NCBI GenBank assembly: GCA_007745635.1
Contig: CP036272.1
Coordinates: 4,416,050-4,480,049, forward strand
Length of the DNA: 64,000 nucleotides
Direction of reading: 5' to 3'
Source: Stieleria bergensis
Lineage (GTDB): Bacteria > Planctomycetota > Planctomycetia > Pirellulales > Pirellulaceae
Shown here: piece after piece, positions 9,463-18,126 of the stretch
How the letters are laid out: every line of letters starts with the position of its first letter
Position numbering within the stretch: the stretch's first letter is position 1
Translations under genes and position numbers: made by a program
The notes under the pieces: generated by a model
Told to the model about the DNA's origin: nothing
The model's database searches: none
What the model saw: the letters and a program-made list of their open reading frames with translations, nothing else

Positions 9463-10513
9463 CCGCAACATTCAACATCTTGGCTCTGGCTCTGAAGAGT
9501 CCCCCAAAGAAGCCTGGATCGATCGCAGCGACCTGTTTCGCTACTTAGAAACCCAAGGGCAAGACAAGCTGGCCGAGGCCATCCGCCAAGCGTCTGCTCG
9601 CCGTTTGCAAGTCGGCAATCGGCGCGAGCTACAGATGTGGTCTGACGCCATCAAGCAATTACCAGCTCCCGAGACGGCAACGCTTGAATTTCAGACCGAC
9701 GTTGCTGTGAAACCCCTGACCCTGAATGCAGACGACGGCATCGACGCGACTGAGACGCTGCACAAGTCGCTCATGCAGTTCCATCCCTGGCGAAAGGGGC
9801 CACTGCATTTCTTTGGCCTGCACATTGACACCGAATGGAGATCGGACTGGAAATGGGAACGCATCAACGAATGCGTGAACTTCACCGGTAAAACCGTCCT
9901 GGATGTTGGCTGTGGCAACGGATACTATGGCTGGCGAATGCTCGGTGCGGGCGCATCGTTCGTGCTTGGCCTCGACCCGATCTTGCGCTACCTGATGCAG
10001 TTCGAAGTCTTTCACCGCTACGCCGCTAAACCAACGAACGAGCCGGTGTATGTGCCGAGTCATCACGTTGTGCCGATGATCGACACCGAACTGCCCGAGC
10101 GCTGCCCGTTTTTTGATATCGTTGTCTCGGCCGGAGTGCTCTACCACCGGACCAGCCCCATCGATCACTTAAGATCCCTGCACGGCATGCTCAAGCCCGG
10201 CGGCCAGGTCGTCCTGGAGACCTTGATCATTGACGGGACCGAAGACGAAGTGCTTGTGCCCGAAGATCGCTACGCGCGAATGCGAAACGTCTGGTTCTTA
10301 CCCAGCATCAAAATGCTGGAACGATGGCTACGCCGAACAGGCTACCAAAACATTACCGTTGCCGACGTCAACGACACCTCCACACAAGAACAACGCAGCA
10401 CGCCGTGGATGACCTTCCAGTCTCTTGCGGACTTCCTCGATCCCAACGACCCGGCCATGACAATCGAAGGCTACTCAGCACCCAGGCGAGCCTTGCTGAT
10501 TGCGACGAAGTAG
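9455..10513 (+). CDS. cmoB: tRNA U34 carboxymethyltransferase
   Basis: CmoB transfers the carboxymethyl group from carboxy-SAM to 5-hydroxyuridine 34, widening wobble decoding. The 352-residue protein has the family N-terminal helical region, then 'RKGPLHFFGLHIDTEWRSDW' near residue 113, the SAM motif 'VLDVGCGNGYYGWRM', 'ASFVLGLDP', and 'SAGVLYHRTSPIDHL'. It is about 30 residues longer than the E. coli protein, mostly at the N-terminus. The ATG at 9455 overlaps the end of cmoA. The hydroxylation step before CmoB needs other genes not in this window. Confidence 0.95.
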   Translation: MSNRNIQHLGSGSEESPKEAWIDRSDLFRYLETQGQDKLAEAIRQASARRLQVGNRRELQMWSDAIKQLPAPETATLEFQTDVAVKPLTLNADDGIDATETLHKSLMQFHPWRKGPLHFFGLHIDTEWRSDWKWERINECVNFTGKTVLDVGCGNGYYGWRMLGAGASFVLGLDPILRYLMQFEVFHRYAAKPTNEPVYVPSHHVVPMIDTELPERCPFFDIVVSAGVLYHRTSPIDHLRSLHGMLKPGGQVVLETLIIDGTEDEVLVPEDRYARMRNVWFLPSIKMLERWLRRTGYQNITVADVNDTSTQEQRSTPWMTFQSLADFLDPNDPAMTIEGYSAPRRALLIATK

Positions 10514-10565
10514 ACGTCAACACAAGAGGCCTGCGTTTCTGATCGATCTGTCACCGCCCCGTGTG

Positions 10566-11039
10566 TTACTGATCACCGGCGTCAACACGGCCTTCGTTTT
10601 GGATTTCGACCTCCAGGCCCATCTCGCCAATCACCTTGGCACATGCCTCCACAGCAGCCTCGGGAACCTCTGGCCCAGCGGTCAACTCGATTGTCTGAAG
10701 CTTCATCTGCCCTGCCGAACTCAATTCCGCATCGGCATCCTGGGCAATCCTGAACCACTGCGCCAAGCCTTCTGCATTCACTTCTCCCGCCCCGAGGTAA
10801 ACCAGCACCTCTTCACCAGCAACCTCCAGCACCGTCACCTTATCAACGATCCTGATCGCCGCTTTCATCACGCCATTGTTGATGCTCAGCGCATTGCCAG
10901 AGCCGCCACTCACTGATTGACTTGACGCAGGCGCCGGTCCAACGCGACGGCCTCCTGGCGCTGTGGATGAATGATCGCTGCAGCCCAACGAGGCACCACA
11001 CAGCCAAGCGGCAAGGACAACAAGAGATCTTCGCTGCAT
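10566..11039 (-). CDS. Hypothetical lipoprotein
   Basis: A protein of about 157 residues that I do not recognise. The N-terminus 'MQRRSLVVLAAWLCGASLGC' is a lipoprotein signal with a lipobox cysteine. A Ser/Gly/Pro-rich linker follows, and then a compact domain of about 100 residues with alternating beta strands ('AIRIVDKVTVLEVAGEEVLV') and two helices. No catalytic motif is visible. The ATG at 11039 is better than one at 11051 because the basic residues then sit next to the hydrophobic core. It converges with cmoB and lies downstream of yebC, with no evidence that it is functionally tied to either. Confidence 0.6.
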   Translation of the reverse strand: MQRRSLVVLAAWLCGASLGCSDHSSTAPGGRRVGPAPASSQSVSGGSGNALSINNGVMKAAIRIVDKVTVLEVAGEEVLVYLGAGEVNAEGLAQWFRIAQDADAELSSAGQMKLQTIELTAGPEVPEAAVEACAKVIGEMGLEVEIQNEGRVDAGDQ

Positions 11040-11373
11040 GACATGGAACAAAATGGTTCACCCTTCCGGAGTTGAAGCACATGAAGCGATCCAACCGTGC
11101 AGGTGACTTGATCGAAAACAAGTTTTCAACGATTCACGTCACCTCACATGACGCGATTGGACGCTGCGTAAGAAAACAGTGTATCAAAACGGGCCCGTCG
11201 CTGGCGGCAGCAGAGAAACGCGTCAAACGGACGTGCAAAGTCACGGGGCCCAAAATGGGCCCGCAGTTGATTGCAAGCCCGTTAATTGCAAGCCAGAGAT
11301 TCGCAAGTCAGCTGAAACAGCATTCAGCTGACGAGAAGCAAAGCAGCCAGAAGCAAAGCAGCGGCGACTGGCG
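11040..11373. other. Intergenic region between lipoprotein gene and yebC
   Basis: About 330 bases. A plus-strand open frame of 101 codons lies here, but its sequence is biased by short repeats such as 'attgcaagcc' and 'gaagcaaagcagc' and shows no domain, so I do not call it a gene. The lipoprotein promoter is probably inside. Confidence 0.4.
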
Positions 11374-12117
11374 TTAATCGCCAAGCAGCTCATCAGTGAT
11401 GTTCAGATTGGTGCTGACGGTTTGGATGTCATCATGATCATCCAACTGTTCCAGCAGTCGCAATACTTTCTTGCCCGTGTCTGAGTCGACATCAACGGTG
11501 GTTTGCGGCACCTGGGAGACTTGTTTCATCTCGGCTGCCAGTTCTGCAGCGGTCAGTGCATCGTCCAAGCCATCGTAGTTTTCCGGCGGACAAGTCACTT
11601 GCAGCTTGCCATCGTCGGTGGCTTCGATATCCTCGGCACCATTTTCCAACACCACCTCGGTCAACTGTTCTTCGTCGATCGATTCGGCGTCGAAAACGAA
11701 CAGCCCTTTGCGATCAAACAGATAGCTGACACAACCGGTCTTGCCCAGTTCGCCGCCGAGTTTGCTGAAAATGGAGCGTAATTCCGGAGCGGTGCGATTT
11801 CGGTTGTCGGTCAAGGCTTCGCACATGACGGCAACGCCACCTGGACCATAGCCTTCATAGACCACCTCTTCGACTCGATCGCCGCCCAGTTCGCCGGTTC
11901 CACGCTTAATCGCACGCGAGATATTGTCCTTCGGCATACTGATGGCTTTGGCGTCATCGATCGCCTTACGCAACCGAAAATTCGACGACGGATCTCCACC
12001 ACCGCCTTGTGCGGCAATGATGATCGCTTTACTTAGTTTGCTCCAAAGCTTTCCTCGTGCCGCATCCACGCGTCCTTTGCGGTGCTGGATGTTGGCCCAT
12101 TTGGAATGTCCTGCCAT
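11374..12117 (-). CDS. YebC/PmpR family regulatory / translation factor
   Basis: A 247-residue member of the YebC/TACO1 family (PF01709). It begins with the near-invariant 'MAGHSKWANIQHRKG', followed by 'RLRKAIDDAKAISMPKDNI', 'YEGYGPGGVAVMCEALTDN' and the 'GCVSYLFDRKGLF' block. Members have been described as transcriptional regulators and, more recently, as factors that relieve ribosome stalling at proline runs; which applies here cannot be read from the sequence. It lies downstream of the H1-tailed gene with a 116-base spacer, in the same direction as the rbfA-infB-nusA group. Confidence 0.95.
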   Translation of the reverse strand: MAGHSKWANIQHRKGRVDAARGKLWSKLSKAIIIAAQGGGGDPSSNFRLRKAIDDAKAISMPKDNISRAIKRGTGELGGDRVEEVVYEGYGPGGVAVMCEALTDNRNRTAPELRSIFSKLGGELGKTGCVSYLFDRKGLFVFDAESIDEEQLTEVVLENGAEDIEATDDGKLQVTCPPENYDGLDDALTAAELAAEMKQVSQVPQTTVDVDSDTGKKVLRLLEQLDDHDDIQTVSTNLNITDELLGD

Positions 12118-12233
12118 AGCTGAAAATCAAAACAGTGGGGAGTGATTGTTTAGGGATCCGTGACCATGATCGCCAAAGCTGAGTCGCCGGGAGATTGCAG
12201 CAGATGAACCGGTGCCGCAGCCAACCGCGTCAA

Positions 12234-13502
12234 CTAGCGAGGCTTTCGCTTAGAAGCCTTCGCGGCCTTTTTGCTACTGGATTTTGCCGACGATGACTTA
12301 GCGCTTTTCTTGGCAGCCTTCTTAGTGGTCGACTTCTTGGTGGTCGACTTCTTGGTGGTCGACTTCTTGGTGGTCGACGAGGAAGACTTTTTAGCAGCCG
12401 CTTTCTTCGTTGCTTTCTTGGTACTGGACTTAGCGGCTGAACTCGCCTTGGTCGTTTTCTTTGCGGCAGCTTTTTTGGTGGGCGCCGACTTGCTGACGCT
12501 GGCCTTCTCTGAAGCCTTCTTCACGGCCGCCTTCGTGGCAACAGACTTCTTCTTGGCGGGCTCGGCCTCGGTTGCTTTTGCTGCCGGTTGGGGTTTTCTG
12601 GCCGCCTTCTTGCTCGAAGCGGTTTTACTCACCGATGCCTTCGCCTTGGACTTGCTGACCGATGCCTTGGCCTTGCTTTCCTTTTTGACCTCGGGCGTTT
12701 CGACGGCTTCTTGAACCGCTTCAACTTGCTCCGTTTCACTCTGTGCGGTTTCGGCTTCTTCAGCCTTTTGCTCTTGGCGGCGACGACGTTTCACACGCCG
12801 CATCGCATCCTTCTTACTTTTCTCCCACTCGTCAAACGCGGTGGATGCACCTTTCGTCACCGCATCAAGCAATCCACGCGCCGTCTTACTGGAATGGTCC
12901 AGTATGAGGTCCACGCCCGCTTGATGCAGCAGTGCGCCGAACTCGGTCCCTTTGTTTTTGGGAATGGCGCGTTCCAGGCCTGGCACCTTTCCTGATGCAG
13001 CCTCGTCTTGTGATGCAATTCCGACGGACAACATCACAACCATTGCCGCATAATCGATCGGGATCGAGTGTCCCCCCAAACCATGCTGCGATGTGTAGGC
13101 GAGCACAAACGGAGTGAACGCGGGCATGGCTTCGAACTTGCCGACCGCGACTCCCAGGTTTTCCTTTTTTAGAAAATCCAGATCGAAGCTATAGAATTCT
13201 TCAAAGACAGCCTGCAAGGTTTCTTTCAAGCGACGAGCGGCCTTTCCTGGATCGGGCAAACCGGAAAGCACCTGAGCCAAGTCAGGCAGATTGGTCACCC
13301 GGACCTCATTCCAATCCGTAAACTCTTGCTCACACTTCGCCAAACCCTCATCGGCCAGATCATAGGGCGCATCCTGCAGCAAGCAGGCATACAAGATGTG
13401 CTCCAACAGAGGACGCGAAGGCTGGGAGGGAGGCACCGAGTACTTTTTCTTCAACTCGGTGTGCAGCTTGGTGATCAGTTTGGCTCGTGCGCTTGCTGCC
13501 AT
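12234..13502 (-). CDS. Endonuclease-III-like (HhH-GPD-like) protein with histone-H1-like Lys/Ala/Ser/Thr tail
   Basis: The 422-residue protein has two parts. Residues about 1-225 read like a degenerate HhH-GPD DNA glycosylase: 'LLEHILYACLLQDAPYDLA' resembles the start of the EndoIII core, and 'MPAFTPFVLAY...GGHSIPIDYAA' (126-152) aligns with the helix-hairpin-helix plus catalytic Asp segment. Asp150 fits the conserved Asp, but the catalytic Lys position appears to be Phe, and the C-terminal 4Fe-4S cysteines are absent. Residues about 230-422 are a very basic, low-complexity tail rich in KKA, KKS and KKSTT, resembling bacterial histone H1-like proteins. A 15-base DNA repeat encodes part of it. 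The gene sits just after rbfA. A DNA-binding or compacting role is inferred; the fold match is by eye. Confidence 0.7.
   Translation of the reverse strand: MAASARAKLITKLHTELKKKYSVPPSQPSRPLLEHILYACLLQDAPYDLADEGLAKCEQEFTDWNEVRVTNLPDLAQVLSGLPDPGKAARRLKETLQAVFEEFYSFDLDFLKKENLGVAVGKFEAMPAFTPFVLAYTSQHGLGGHSIPIDYAAMVVMLSVGIASQDEAASGKVPGLERAIPKNKGTEFGALLHQAGVDLILDHSSKTARGLLDAVTKGASTAFDEWEKSKKDAMRRVKRRRRQEQKAEEAETAQSETEQVEAVQEAVETPEVKKESKAKASVSKSKAKASVSKTASSKKAARKPQPAAKATEAEPAKKKSVATKAAVKKASEKASVSKSAPTKKAAAKKTTKASSAAKSSTKKATKKAAAKKSSSSTTKKSTTKKSTTKKSTTKKAAKKSAKSSSAKSSSKKAAKASKRKPR
12325..12378. repeat. 15-bp tandem repeat inside the H1-like tail
   Basis: The unit 'gtggtcgacttcttg' is repeated 3.6 times and encodes KKSTT on the minus strand. 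The near-perfect DNA identity suggests recent expansion by slippage. Confidence 0.9.
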
Positions 13503-13637
13503 CGTTGTTTAAGTCTATAGCTGAGTGTTAGTTACAGTTTTCACAGAACAGCCCGGCGAGGTCGTTCTGCGACAAGCGAAACAGGTTGATTGTTTGGTCT
13601 TCTCTAACGGGGCATCCCGCGCTGATGCGGCTTCGAC

Positions 13638-14063
13638 TTATGCGTCTTCATTCGGCTGCGTGTCATCATCATTGGCTGCAGGCGATGGATCCGTTGGCTC
13701 AAAGGCGTCTTCCGGATCTTTTTCCCGACGGATCTTGCCAAGCAGTTCACCGACGACCATCGCGTTTTCCATGCCGCGATTGAGTTCAAAACGCAACTTG
13801 GGAGTGTACCGAGTATCGATACGCCGCGCGATCTTGGATTGCAGGAAGCCGGCGCTGTTTTGCAGCCCGTGCAGTGTCAACTGTTTCTGAGCTTCTTCGC
13901 CCATGACACTGACAGACACCACCGCCTCACGCATATCGGGCGTGACTTCGACACCGATCACGGTCACGTCTTTGACGCGCGGATCACGAATTTCCGTCAA
14001 GATTGCCGAGGCGACGACTTCTCGAATCGCTTCTGCGGCTTTTAGTGTTCTGCGACTTGGCAC
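13638..14063 (-). CDS. rbfA: Ribosome-binding factor A
   Basis: RbfA assists late maturation of the 30S subunit near the 5' helix of 16S rRNA. The 141-residue protein starts at a GTG with 'SRRTLKAAEAIREVVASAIL' and contains 'EIRDPRVKDVTVIGVEVTPD', 'QLTLHGLQNSAGFLQSKIA' and 'RRIDTRYTPKLRFELN', the standard KH-like fold blocks. The last 30 residues are an acidic Asp/Glu/Pro tail. It is downstream of infB, the classic nusA-infB-rbfA order, but with a 365-base gap. Confidence 0.95.
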   Translation of the reverse strand: MPSRRTLKAAEAIREVVASAILTEIRDPRVKDVTVIGVEVTPDMREAVVSVSVMGEEAQKQLTLHGLQNSAGFLQSKIARRIDTRYTPKLRFELNRGMENAMVVGELLGKIRREKDPEDAFEPTDPSPAANDDDTQPNEDA

Positions 14064-14428
14064 TCACCTGTCCTGGGCAAGAAGAATAACATGAATGGTA
14101 ATGATTGTTTACGAGGGCATCGACGTTGCCTACAACCGACCGCATCGAAAACGAAACGGCCGTGCTGCCATCGGCCAGAGCCGGTGTTTGCCTTGGCGAA
14201 ACCACCGAAATCCGTCGGCACAATGCGCGGTTCATCCTTCAACAGATAAACCCCGCTTGCCCTTCCTTCCTGAGATTCACCACGGGCACCCCATCGCCCG
14301 TTGCTTTCAGCACTGTTTCTTTTCTTCAGTGCGGATTAGCCAGCATTGCCAACTGGAACCGGTTGCCCGGATCCGTTGGCGGCGTCAGCCAACACTGGCT
14401 GGCTCACGCCGCGAAATTGATCGCTGGA
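14064..14428. other. Intergenic region between infB and rbfA
   Basis: About 365 bases. Many bacteria have a DUF503 (ylxP) gene here. The short minus-strand frames do not resemble it, so I see no gene. An internal promoter for rbfA may be present. Confidence 0.4.
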
Positions 14429-17400
14429 TCAATCGAGCTTCCGAGCGAATTCTTCGATTCGGTAAGCTTCCAGGACGTCGTCTTGCTTAATGTCGTTGAA
14501 GCCCTGCAAGCGAATACCGCACTCCATCCCTCGCGGAACTTCCTTGACGTCTTCTTTGATACGCCGCAAGCTATCCAGTCCATAATCACCAATGGTACGA
14601 CCGTCGCGGTGGACTCGAATTCGGCAACCACGGTGAATGGCCCCCTGCAAGACGTAACAACCGGCAATGGCACCGACTCGACTGATCGAGAAGACCTGTT
14701 TCACCAGAGCACGTCCAAGTTCGACCACTCGTTCTTCGGGTTTCAAACGGCCTTCCAACATCGCTTTGATGTCGTCGGTCAGCTTGTAGATCACGTCGTA
14801 ACGTCGAATCTCAACCCCACGGGTATCAGCGGCTGACCTGGCCTGTTCATCAGGGATCACATTGAAGCCCAAGATGACTGCGTTTGAAGCATCGGCCAGA
14901 GTCACATCGGCGAGAGTGATTCCACCGACGCTACGCTGCAGCACTTTGATATCGAATTCTGGATGATCCAGCTTGCTGAGCTCTTTGTCGATCGCTTCCA
15001 AGGAACCCTTCACATCCGCTCGGATGATCAGATTCAACTTGACGCGTTCTTCGGCTTGTCCCAAACGACCATCCTGCAGCAATGACTGGAAGTCGTTGAA
15101 GGAAACCTTGGTCGTGGTCCCGGAAAGCGATTCACGACTGCTGGCGTCGGCACGCGTCGCGGCGATTTCTCGAGCGTCCGCAATGTCGTCCAGCACATGG
15201 AATCGGTCACCAGCCCCCGGAGGCGCCTCCAAGCCCATCACGCTCACTGGCGTACTTGGACCGGCTTCTTCCATCGGCTCACCAGTCAGCGTATTGTTCA
15301 TCGCACGCACACGACCGTAGGTCGGACCGCAGACGACAACATCGCCAACACGCATGGTTCCGTTTTGCACGATCAGCTTGGCGACCACACCGCGGTCCCC
15401 TTGCTGTTCGGATTCCAAGCAAACGCCCAACGCCGAGCGACTGGGATTCGCTTGATATTCGTTCAGTTCAGCGATGGTCAGCAATGTTTCCAGCAGTTCA
15501 TCCATGCCGGTGCCCTTGGTGGCACTGGTTCGAACCACTTCGACATCACCGCCCCATTCACTAGGCGTCAATTGATGTTCGGTCAACTGAGTCAGCGCTC
15601 GGTTGGGATCCACGCCTTCCAAGTCAATCTTGTTCAAGGCGACGACAATCGGCACTTCAGCAGCTTTCGCGTGACTAATGGCTTCTTCGGTCTGCGGCAT
15701 GATTCCATCATCTGCGGCGACGACCAAAACAGCGATGTCGGTGACATTGGCACCACGGGCACGCATTTCGGTAAACGCTTCGTGACCCGGCGTGTCAACA
15801 AAGGTGACACTCCGTCCATCTTTTTCGATTTCGTAGGCTCGAATGTGCTGGGTAATCCCGCCCGCTTCGCCACTGACGACATTGATGCCGATCAAGTAGT
15901 CCAACAAGCTTGTTTTCCCGTGGTCAACGTGGCCCAAGAAGGTCACCACTGGAGGTCGACTGACCAAGGAATCCGGATCATCAGCCTGATCTTCGATCTC
16001 GTTGATCAACTCGTCTTCCAGAGTCTCGGCCGCCTTCAACTGCAACTCAAGGTTCAACTCGGTGGCGATCAATTCAGCGGTTTCGAAGTCCATCTCCGCG
16101 TTGATGTTCCCCATGATCCCTAAGGTCATCATGGCCTTGAGAACCTGAGCCACACCGATACTGGCCGCTTCAGAGAAGCTTCGCACCGTACAAGGCAATT
16201 CAATCTGAACGGGCTCTTTTCGAGGCGCCGCGGTATTGGTGCCTTTGTGTTGCAACGTTCGACGATGACCATACCGATTCCCATCATCACGACCGAAGGA
16301 GGACATGTCTCTGCCACGGCGACGCTTGCCACGATCGGCTCGGGCGCTGGCCATGCCGGCCAAACCCTTCTTGCGCGGCCGATCTTCTTCTTCGGTGGCT
16401 CCGCCACGCTTCCCTTTGTCAGTGAAGCCCGAAAGACCACCGCGTTTGCCAGCAGAAGCTGCTCGCTTTGTTTCATCTGTGGTGTCAGCAGCAAGTTTCT
16501 CCAGCGGAGCCTTCATGCCTTGCTTGTGCCCGGCAATCAATTCCCGGCTCAGCTTGATCTCAGGCTTCTGAGCCTGTTGCTGATCCTTTTGCTTTTGCTG
16601 CGGTTCAGCAGGAGCATCAGGAAGCGATGCCAAGTTGACTGAAATCCGTGGCTCGCGACGCTTGGATTTGCCTTCAGGCTTTTTGCCTTCTGACGGCGTC
16701 TGCGATCCACTGCGACCATCTAGCGAACGAATGCGCCGACCATCGCCACCACCGCGAACAGCAGTCGGTGTGCTGCCCATTCCACGAGCAGACAACGGAC
16801 CGGGTTGAGAGGGAGGCAAGGGTTTACTTGGCTCACTCGCAGCCTTGACCTCTTTGGCTTTTACATCCGCAGCAGGCTTGGGTTTGCGTACTGGAGCCGC
16901 CTTGGCCGCCGGACTGCTTTCCGTCTTAGGCCTGGCTCCACCCTTGAGCCGTCCGGCGAGTCCGCCAGCGGCACGCGTTGTCGGTGGCAACCTGACATCG
17001 GGAGATTGTGCAGGAACCGGATCGGCCGCTGCTGGAGTTTGCTCAACCGGTGGCAGTGCGGGAGTGCGAAGACGGGGTGCCGGCTTGGTTTCGGGTTCGA
17101 CAGTTGCGCTCTTGGCAACCGGCTGGGCTGGCTCAGCTGGCTTGGCTGGTTCAACTGCCTTGGCAGGTTCAGCAGCCTTGGCAGGTTCAGCAGCCTTGGC
17201 AGGTTCAGCTGGCTTGGCTGCTCCAACAGCGGCCACTTTGCCGCGAGCGGAGAGATCCACCGGACGCCGCTCAGCGCGAACGGTATCACGGACGGCGCCC
17301 ACAGGCGCAGCTTCCGTCTTTTTGGCGGCGGGTGCTTTGGCTTTCTCAGAAGCCTTGGCCCCACTCAGATGATCGCGCACACGTTGCACCTCCTCATCGG

Positions 17401-17512
17401 AAAGGCTGGCCAATGCCGACCCTTTCCCGGTGATGCCTACTTTCTTAACGAGATCAACCAGCTCTTTACTATCGAGATTCAGTTCTTTTGCGAGCGCGTA
17501 AATGCGTGCCAC
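14429..17512 (-). CDS. infB: Translation initiation factor IF-2
   Basis: IF-2 is the GTPase that brings fMet-tRNA to the 30S subunit and promotes subunit joining. The 1027-residue protein starts at a GTG with the IF2_N motif '[19 protein letters not shown]'. A long disordered region of about 450 residues follows, rich in Ala/Pro/Lys and containing 'AEPAKA' repeats. The G domain begins near residue 530 with '[12 protein letters not shown]', then 'DTPGHEAF' and 'NKIDL'. Domains II-IV follow in normal order. The linker is longer than in E. coli. It lies between nusA and rbfA. Confidence 0.97.
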   Translation of the reverse strand: MARIYALAKELNLDSKELVDLVKKVGITGKGSALASLSDEEVQRVRDHLSGAKASEKAKAPAAKKTEAAPVGAVRDTVRAERRPVDLSARGKVAAVGAAKPAEPAKAAEPAKAAEPAKAVEPAKPAEPAQPVAKSATVEPETKPAPRLRTPALPPVEQTPAAADPVPAQSPDVRLPPTTRAAGGLAGRLKGGARPKTESSPAAKAAPVRKPKPAADVKAKEVKAASEPSKPLPPSQPGPLSARGMGSTPTAVRGGGDGRRIRSLDGRSGSQTPSEGKKPEGKSKRREPRISVNLASLPDAPAEPQQKQKDQQQAQKPEIKLSRELIAGHKQGMKAPLEKLAADTTDETKRAASAGKRGGLSGFTDKGKRGGATEEEDRPRKKGLAGMASARADRGKRRRGRDMSSFGRDDGNRYGHRRTLQHKGTNTAAPRKEPVQIELPCTVRSFSEAASIGVAQVLKAMMTLGIMGNINAEMDFETAELIATELNLELQLKAAETLEDELINEIEDQADDPDSLVSRPPVVTFLGHVDHGKTSLLDYLIGINVVSGEAGGITQHIRAYEIEKDGRSVTFVDTPGHEAFTEMRARGANVTDIAVLVVAADDGIMPQTEEAISHAKAAEVPIVVALNKIDLEGVDPNRALTQLTEHQLTPSEWGGDVEVVRTSATKGTGMDELLETLLTIAELNEYQANPSRSALGVCLESEQQGDRGVVAKLIVQNGTMRVGDVVVCGPTYGRVRAMNNTLTGEPMEEAGPSTPVSVMGLEAPPGAGDRFHVLDDIADAREIAATRADASSRESLSGTTTKVSFNDFQSLLQDGRLGQAEERVKLNLIIRADVKGSLEAIDKELSKLDHPEFDIKVLQRSVGGITLADVTLADASNAVILGFNVIPDEQARSAADTRGVEIRRYDVIYKLTDDIKAMLEGRLKPEERVVELGRALVKQVFSISRVGAIAGCYVLQGAIHRGCRIRVHRDGRTIGDYGLDSLRRIKEDVKEVPRGMECGIRLQGFNDIKQDDVLEAYRIEEFARKLD
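17160..17213. repeat. 18-bp tandem repeat in the IF-2 linker
   Basis: Three copies of 'ttggcaggttcagcagcc', the last slightly diverged, encode the AEPAKA hexapeptide repeat on the minus strand. Confidence 0.85.
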
Positions 17513-18126
17513 TTGGTACAGGTCCTGTCAAATTGTCTGAAACTTGCCGATTACATTACCGGGTCCAACGCCCTGAATGTCTTACCGGGATTCATTCACC
17601 GGCTCTCTTGGCAGCACTGCGTTATTAGTTCTTATCTAGAGTGCCAAGCCGCAAGTTTCGATTGTTCTTTAAAATGTCACATAAAAGCTCCTCCATCGAC
17701 CGAGGGTGCTCACGAAGCAACCCAAGGGGAAGGTCGAGATGGTAGTTTGGTCCGCAAAGGATAGCGAAAAGTCGGCCACTCGCAGAGGTCCGACTAGACT
17801 CGAATAGCCGATTTCAACCGACTTTTCAAGGAATCTTGTCATTTCAATGGCACCAAATGGCCATTCCGGCGAGGGAATCCAGCCAAGCGATGTGAAAACC
17901 GGCGATTTCCACGCATAACCAAACTCACCACCGGCGACGCTCAAATTCGCTCAGCGGACACGCCGAACCACGCAACCGCCCAAGCATGCCCTCAGCCCGG
18001 CACGCTGATACCGGCCTGACGATCGTCAACCGGCATGGCAATCAAACGAACAACCCCCGCCACATCTCCCACCGACTGTGAATGCTGGAAGCTGACTGCC
18101 AACAACGCGAAAACCAAACGCACCCA
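17513..18126. other. Long spacer between nusA and infB
   Basis: About 614 bases between two genes that are usually close together or separated by ylxR. A 91-codon minus-strand frame (17669-17944) is present but shows no YlxR motif or recognisable domain. The stretch probably holds an infB promoter and leader. Confidence 0.5.

Noticed and set aside
11072-11377. 101-codon plus-strand frame upstream of yebC's end
   Set aside because: Repeat-biased sequence without domain; overlaps the end of yebC on the other strand.
13984-14242. Short minus-strand frames between infB and rbfA as a DUF503 gene
   Set aside because: Translations do not resemble DUF503 and overlap rbfA in another frame.
17669-17944. 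91-codon minus-strand frame as ylxR
   Set aside because: It lacks the YlxR motif and looks like a chance open frame.
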